Assembly (NCBI GenBank): GCA_016176845.1
Contig: JACOWJ010000032.1
Span: 1 to 26,231, forward strand
Source of the DNA: Nitrospinota bacterium
GTDB taxonomy: Bacteria > 2-12-FULL-45-22 > JACOWJ01
DNA length: 26,231 bases
Direction: 5' to 3'
Part shown: piece after piece, positions 22,553 to 26,231 of the stretch
Numbering within the stretch: position 1 is the stretch's first letter
How the letters are laid out: each line of letters starts with the position of its first letter
The notes under the pieces: model-generated
What the model was told of the DNA's origin: nothing
The model's database searches: none
Seen by the model: only the letters and a program-made list of their open reading frames with translations
Program-made: the position numbers and the translations under genes

Positions 22553-24556
22553 CTATCCTCCTACCACCTCTTTTTCAGCTTCTTCCTCAGATTCGGTCTT
22601 TTCCGTCATACTCAGCCATTGGATGAAGTTCTCCACCACGTCGGGATCGAACTGCGTGCCACTGCATCTCCTGAGCTCCTCGATGACCTCTTCCCGGGTG
22701 AAAGCGCGCCGGAAGGGCCTGGCCGAGCGCATGGCATAATAGGCATCCACCACCGCCAGGATCCGGGCCCCCATGGGGATCTGCTGGTGGGCCAACCCCT
22801 GCGGGTACCCGCCGCCCGCATATTGCTCGTGGTGATGGAGGATGATCGGCAGGACCTCCTTGAATCCCTCGACGGAGTCGAGGAGGTTTACCGCCACGAC
22901 GGGGTGCTGTTTGACCTGATCCATCTCCTCTTCTGTCAGCTTCTCCGCCTTGGACATAATCTGATCGGGGAGCACGATCACCCCAATGTCATGCAGCAGG
23001 CCAGCCACCAGGACCCGGTCCACTTCCAGGGGGTCCATCCCCATCTGCCGGGCCACCGCCGCCGCCTGGGAGGCCACAGTCTCCGAGTGTCGCTGGAGAT
23101 AGCCATCCTCCCCCCGCAGGGCCCCTACCAGGGCTCGCATGGACTCCAGCCGCTCCTCCCTTCCCTGGGAATCGACAAAAGGAAGGTTAACGAACTCGGA
23201 CAGGTCGAAGACCTTGACCCAGTTCTTCCCGTTGCGCTTGGCATAATACATAGCCCAGTCAGCCCTCTCGATCAGGGTCTTCTTCTCCGGGGCATCCTTG
23301 GGATATGAGGCGATGCCGATGCTCAGTGTAAGCCCCTCCCCCCACTCATCGGGATTCCCCTGGAACCGGTCCTCCACCCTCGCCCGCAGCCTCTCCGCCA
23401 ATATCTTGGCCGCGTCACTGGTGGCCCCCGGCAGGATCAGGGCGAACTCATCTCCCCCGTAACGGCAAGCGACATCGGAGACCCGCTTGGAGCCCTGAAG
23501 GATCCGGGAGATCTCCTTCAGCCCCAGGTCGCCAGCCTGATGGCCTTTCGAATCGTTTAGCCCCTTGAAGCCATCCAGGTCGCAGAAGATCAAGGAGACC
23601 TCCGTCTGGGCCCGTGCCGCCCGGGACAGCTCTTCCTCCAGTCGACGATGGAAATAGCGGTGGTTGTAAAGCGAGGTCAGCTCGTCCACCATGGCCATCT
23701 CCTTGGCCTCGTTGAGCTGGCGGGTCTTCTCGATGACGTCCTCGACCATCCGGTTGAAGGAGTCGGCCAGGCCCCGCAGCTCGTAAGTGCTCCCTCCGTC
23801 GATCCGTTTCATCAGCTTCCCGTCCACCACGATGTCGGGGGCGGTGATGGTGTCCACCATCTGCCGGATGGGCTTCAAAGCGGCCAAATGAAGGGAGGAC
23901 GAGGCACCGACGATCGAAACCACCAGGATCAGCGAGAGTACCCCTCCCATGTAGAGGCGGATCTTGGTGAGCCACTGACGAACGACGTTGATGTTCTGGT
24001 AGAGCTCAAGGACGCCGACTTGCTGGCCATGGTTGGGCAGCTTTTCGTTGAGGCAGAGCATGGGCAGATAGATCTCGATCACGTCGTGGTTGAGGAGAGT
24101 GCCCGCCTTGCCGTGGAGGCGGTCCGGACGGAAGCCATAAACCACCTTGGAGGTCACCTGGCCCCGGAGGGCCTGCCGCACCTGGGGGATCACAGAAGCA
24201 TCCATGCCCACCAACCCCTTCTCCGTCGAGTAGATCACCTGGCCGGTCGGGCTGAAGAAGTTTACCCGCTCCACCTGGAAGTGGCGCATGTTGTCATGGA
24301 TCAACTCGTCCAGCTCCTTCAAGTGTTTGGGGTCCAGGGGGTTGAACGCCTCTTTTTCGACCGCGTACCACGGGTTAAAGTAACGATCGTAAAATTCCTG
24401 ATTGATGTGCTGCCCCAGCGCGATCGCCCGCTGAAGGAAATGGTCGATCAGGAGCCCCTCGGTCAACCACTCGGCCAGGCCGGTGAAGATAACCCCTGGG
24501 ATCAGGGTGAAAAGGATCAGAGGACCGAGGACCTTCAGGGAGAGCCTCTTCTTCAT
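22553..24556 (-). CDS. Membrane receptor with HAMP, GGDEF and HD-GYP domains (c-di-GMP turnover)
   Basis: A 667-residue inner-membrane sensor. Order: membrane helix about 8-30, periplasmic Cache-like sensor about 35-195, second helix about 200-222, HAMP-like linker, GGDEF about 285-450, HD-GYP about 475-650. The diguanylate cyclase site is intact (GGDEF, 367-371, 'RYGGDEFAL'), and the inhibitory I-site RxxD (RVSD) sits five residues before it. The phosphodiesterase keeps HD ('LLHDIG', about 522) and GYP ('GGGYPQGL'), but the usual HHExxDGxGYP is HHEQYAGGGYP (Asp to Ala). Both synthesis and breakdown of c-di-GMP are possible. ATG 24556 is preferred over 24577 because GGAAAAG is properly spaced before it. 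Direct repeats lie upstream at 24587-24690. Confidence 0.92.
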   Translation of the reverse strand: MKKRLSLKVLGPLILFTLIPGVIFTGLAEWLTEGLLIDHFLQRAIALGQHINQEFYDRYFNPWYAVEKEAFNPLDPKHLKELDELIHDNMRHFQVERVNFFSPTGQVIYSTEKGLVGMDASVIPQVRQALRGQVTSKVVYGFRPDRLHGKAGTLLNHDVIEIYLPMLCLNEKLPNHGQQVGVLELYQNINVVRQWLTKIRLYMGGVLSLILVVSIVGASSSLHLAALKPIRQMVDTITAPDIVVDGKLMKRIDGGSTYELRGLADSFNRMVEDVIEKTRQLNEAKEMAMVDELTSLYNHRYFHRRLEEELSRAARAQTEVSLIFCDLDGFKGLNDSKGHQAGDLGLKEISRILQGSKRVSDVACRYGGDEFALILPGATSDAAKILAERLRARVEDRFQGNPDEWGEGLTLSIGIASYPKDAPEKKTLIERADWAMYYAKRNGKNWVKVFDLSEFVNLPFVDSQGREERLESMRALVGALRGEDGYLQRHSETVASQAAAVARQMGMDPLEVDRVLVAGLLHDIGVIVLPDQIMSKAEKLTEEEMDQVKQHPVVAVNLLDSVEGFKEVLPIILHHHEQYAGGGYPQGLAHQQIPMGARILAVVDAYYAMRSARPFRRAFTREEVIEELRRCSGTQFDPDVVENFIQWLSMTEKTESEEEAEKEVVGG

Positions 24557-24586
24557 GATATCTTTTCCATACCGCATGCGGTCGAG

Positions 24587-24690
24587 TATTACGGCATTTC
24601 GCTCGAAAAGTTAAGGAATCTCATGCTTCTCGGCAAATGTGTGCACAAGGTTTCTAATATTATTACGGCATTTGGCTCGAAAACCTAAGG
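24587..24690. promoter_or_regulatory. Pair of 30-bp direct repeats upstream of the GGDEF/HD-GYP gene
   Basis: TATTACGGCATTT at 24587 and again at 24661 begins two 30-bp direct repeats (24587-24616, 24661-24690) that match at 27 of 30 positions, 74 bp apart. The first contains the small palindrome TTTCG-CT-CGAAA. Their place just before the start of the receptor gene suggests paired binding sites for a regulator about seven helical turns apart; a local duplication is the alternative. Confidence 0.6.
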
Positions 24691-24718
24691 GCTTGATCGC
24701 ATAGCTTTCCATTTTTGA

Positions 24719-24789
24719 GGGGCTAGAGGCTAGCAAAAGTTCTTCTTCACTAACCCCTAGCCCCTAATCCCTAGCCCCTAACCCCTAAC
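24719..24789. repeat. Heptanucleotide repeat CTAACCC/CTAGCCC with inverted arm
   Basis: CTAACCC CTAGCCC CTAATCC CTAGCCC CTAACCC CTAAC (24750-24789) is a 7-bp tandem array, preceded by the inverse GGGGCTAGAGGCTAG (24719-24733). The two can fold with a short loop. It ends nine bases before the stop codon (minus strand) of the FAD protein, so it follows that gene and may end its transcript. Confidence 0.85.
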
Positions 24790-24797
24790 TGGATGCC

Positions 24798-26225
24798 TCA
24801 AGCCTCTTGCACCTGCGCCTCGATCAGCGTCTCCTCCAGCCCAACCCCGAAGACCTCCTCCTTTGAGGCCTTTCCTTGGGCCCATCGGGCTGCCAGGAGA
24901 CCCATCTGCATCGCCTGGTCCATGAAGAGATAGCGAAAGAGCCCCTGACGGCCGCAGGAGAGCAGATTCTCGCTGCAGCTCAGCGCGGCGATCAATCGTT
25001 CCTGGTGTTTCCGATAGTCCAACCGATAGATCGGGTAGGCATGGGGAGCCCAGGTAGATACATATCCCAGCACTTGCCCCCCCACCTCGATGCCCAGCCG
25101 GCTGAGGGCCTTCACTCCCCGGTGAAGCAGGGCCTCCTCGCTCTCTTCCCAGGCCTCCTCTCCGGGATCACAGGGAATCTCCAGGATCAGGGAGGTCCGG
25201 CCGGGGGGGGCATTGAAGGGGCTGCGTCGCTTAGGCTCCTGGATTCGAGTCATGGGGAGGTCCTCGTCCGGGACGTAGATCCAGGTGTTCTCGCTGACTT
25301 CATCCCGCTCGAGCAGCAGATCCAGGAAGCGGACGCCCCGGAAAGAAAGCTTCTCCAGGGACTCTTCCAACCCCGTCCTCCTCGAACGCAGGGAACGAAC
25401 CAGGTCGGGAAGGGGAATGGTGGAGATCAGGAGATCGCATTCCAGATCCTGCTCCCGGCCCTCGCAGTTAAAATGCACCGCCTTTGCCTTGCCCTTCGAG
25501 ACCTCCACCTCCTGGACCGCGGAGCTGAGGAAGAGGAGCCCGCCCCGGGCCCTAATCACCTCGGCCATCCGCTCGAAGATTTGTCCGATTCCCTTTTCGG
25601 GATAATAGAAGGAGGAGGCATAAGTCCTGAGGAAGCCTTTCGTTAGCCTAAGCCATCGTGAAAAAACCTCGCCCAGGCTGAGGGAAGGGATCCGCTGCCC
25701 GGCCCAATCGGCGGAGAGCTCCCGCGGGGATCGCCCCCAGAGCTTACGGGTATAACCCTCAAAAAAGGTGCGGTACAGGGTGGGGCCAAAGCGCCCCAGG
25801 AGCCAATCCTCGAGGGTCAGATCCGTCCCCTCATTCAGCCTTTTCCGGATCCTGAGGTCCATCAAGTCTTTCAGGCAGCTCAAACCCAACCGGAGGGGCA
25901 CCTTTCTCAGGATTTCCTCAAGAGACAAAGGATACCGGTAGTCTATGCCGCGCCAGCGGATGACGCTCCTACGCGTTGCAACCAACAGCTCGTCGCCCAA
26001 CAGCCCCTTCACGCGGTCGATCAGGGTTCGATCCTTCGAGATGAAACGGTGCCCTCCCAGGTCAAAGCGGAACCCCCGATGCTCCACGGTCCGGCACAGG
26101 CCTCCCACCTGGGATTCGCGCTCCACCACCGCCACCTCACAACCCTTCTCCGCCAACTCCCAGGCAGCCGTCAGGCCGCAGGGCCCCCCGCCCAGCACGA
26201 CGATCTTCCGTCGACCGCTCACCAC
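24798..26225 (-). CDS. FAD-dependent amine-oxidase/UDP-galactopyranose-mutase-like protein
   Basis: A 475-residue flavoprotein of the NAD(P)-binding-like amino-oxidase superfamily. The N-terminal dinucleotide fold is plain: 'VVLGGGPCGLTAAWELAEKG', acidic 'VERE', 'VGGLCRT', then 'FRFDLGGHRFISKD'. 'YTRKLWGRSP' and 'PEKGIGQIFERMAEVI' recall UDP-galactopyranose mutase and phytoene-desaturase relatives used in polysaccharide or lipid synthesis. The C-terminal FAD contact region reads 'LLSCGRQGLFRYLFMDQAMQMG'. The substrate cannot be told. The start is uncertain: GTG 26225 or GTG 26222 are possible, but the frame remains open to the window edge, so the true start may be outside. The glycosyltransferase-like gene at 18567-20231 suggests, weakly, a cell-surface sugar locus. 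Confidence 0.82.
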   Translation of the reverse strand: MVSGRRKIVVLGGGPCGLTAAWELAEKGCEVAVVERESQVGGLCRTVEHRGFRFDLGGHRFISKDRTLIDRVKGLLGDELLVATRRSVIRWRGIDYRYPLSLEEILRKVPLRLGLSCLKDLMDLRIRKRLNEGTDLTLEDWLLGRFGPTLYRTFFEGYTRKLWGRSPRELSADWAGQRIPSLSLGEVFSRWLRLTKGFLRTYASSFYYPEKGIGQIFERMAEVIRARGGLLFLSSAVQEVEVSKGKAKAVHFNCEGREQDLECDLLISTIPLPDLVRSLRSRRTGLEESLEKLSFRGVRFLDLLLERDEVSENTWIYVPDEDLPMTRIQEPKRRSPFNAPPGRTSLILEIPCDPGEEAWEESEEALLHRGVKALSRLGIEVGGQVLGYVSTWAPHAYPIYRLDYRKHQERLIAALSCSENLLSCGRQGLFRYLFMDQAMQMGLLAARWAQGKASKEEVFGVGLEETLIEAQVQEA

Positions 26226-26231
26226 CTCAAT

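Overview
This 26.2-kb window is GC-rich bacterial chromosome (no rRNA, tRNA, phage, IS transposase or CRISPR array seen). It looks like a Gram-negative, probably anaerobic and environmental lineage. An outer-membrane porin with a signal peptide is present, along with two glycyl-radical-activase-like radical SAM proteins, a 2-hydroxyacyl-CoA dehydratase/benzoyl-CoA reductase-type subunit, and a B12-dependent acyl-CoA mutase large subunit. These would fit Desulfobacterota or a neighbouring phylum (Nitrospirota, Methylomirabilota and similar). That placement is inference from gene content, not a measured phylogeny.

Layout. (1) 1-313, minus: the end of a Cache-type sensor running off the left edge, apparently without its 5' part. 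(2) 579-9079, plus: copper ATPase, a GalT-like HIT-superfamily nucleotidyltransferase, nicotinate phosphoribosyltransferase, AmrS radical SAM enzyme, protein-isoaspartate methyltransferase (pcm), RNA 3'-phosphate cyclase (rtcA) and a second PflX-type radical SAM protein. From the phosphoribosyltransferase to rtcA the genes overlap or nearly touch. (3) 9269-13479, minus: an R3H/AAA ATPase, a RpoD-type sigma factor and an exported rhodanese. (4) 13923-18548, plus: an AmrB-AmrA (Memo + AMMECR1) fusion, then a dehydratase/benzoyl-CoA-reductase-family subunit and a mutase large subunit with altered substrate-pocket residues. (5) 18567-26225, minus: a FAD amine-oxidase-like protein, a GGDEF/HD-GYP receptor, an unknown exported protein, a porin and a polytopic glycosyltransferase-like protein.

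How the genes may work together. Both parts of the AmmeMemoRadiSam set are present: AmrS at 5.3 kb and fused AmrB-AmrA at 13.9 kb. AmrS lies among genes for NAD salvage, protein repair and RNA end repair. The dehydratase-family subunit and the mutase probably share a CoA-thioester pathway, but neither has its usual partner in the window.

The non-coding DNA is unusually rich in structure. There are three copies of an 82-83-bp two-hairpin repeat, each at a gene boundary and two of them supplying start codons. A 102-bp MITE-like element has perfect 17-bp terminal inverted repeats and 10-bp flanking direct repeats. Heptanucleotide (7-bp period) repeats of different sequence occur in four areas, three of them with inverted arms; one has become part of a coding region. 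A 'TTGCTTCG'-type inverted repeat and a 30-bp direct repeat upstream of the c-di-GMP gene complete the set. These repeats, and the unusual mutase/dehydratase pair, are the most interesting parts of the window.
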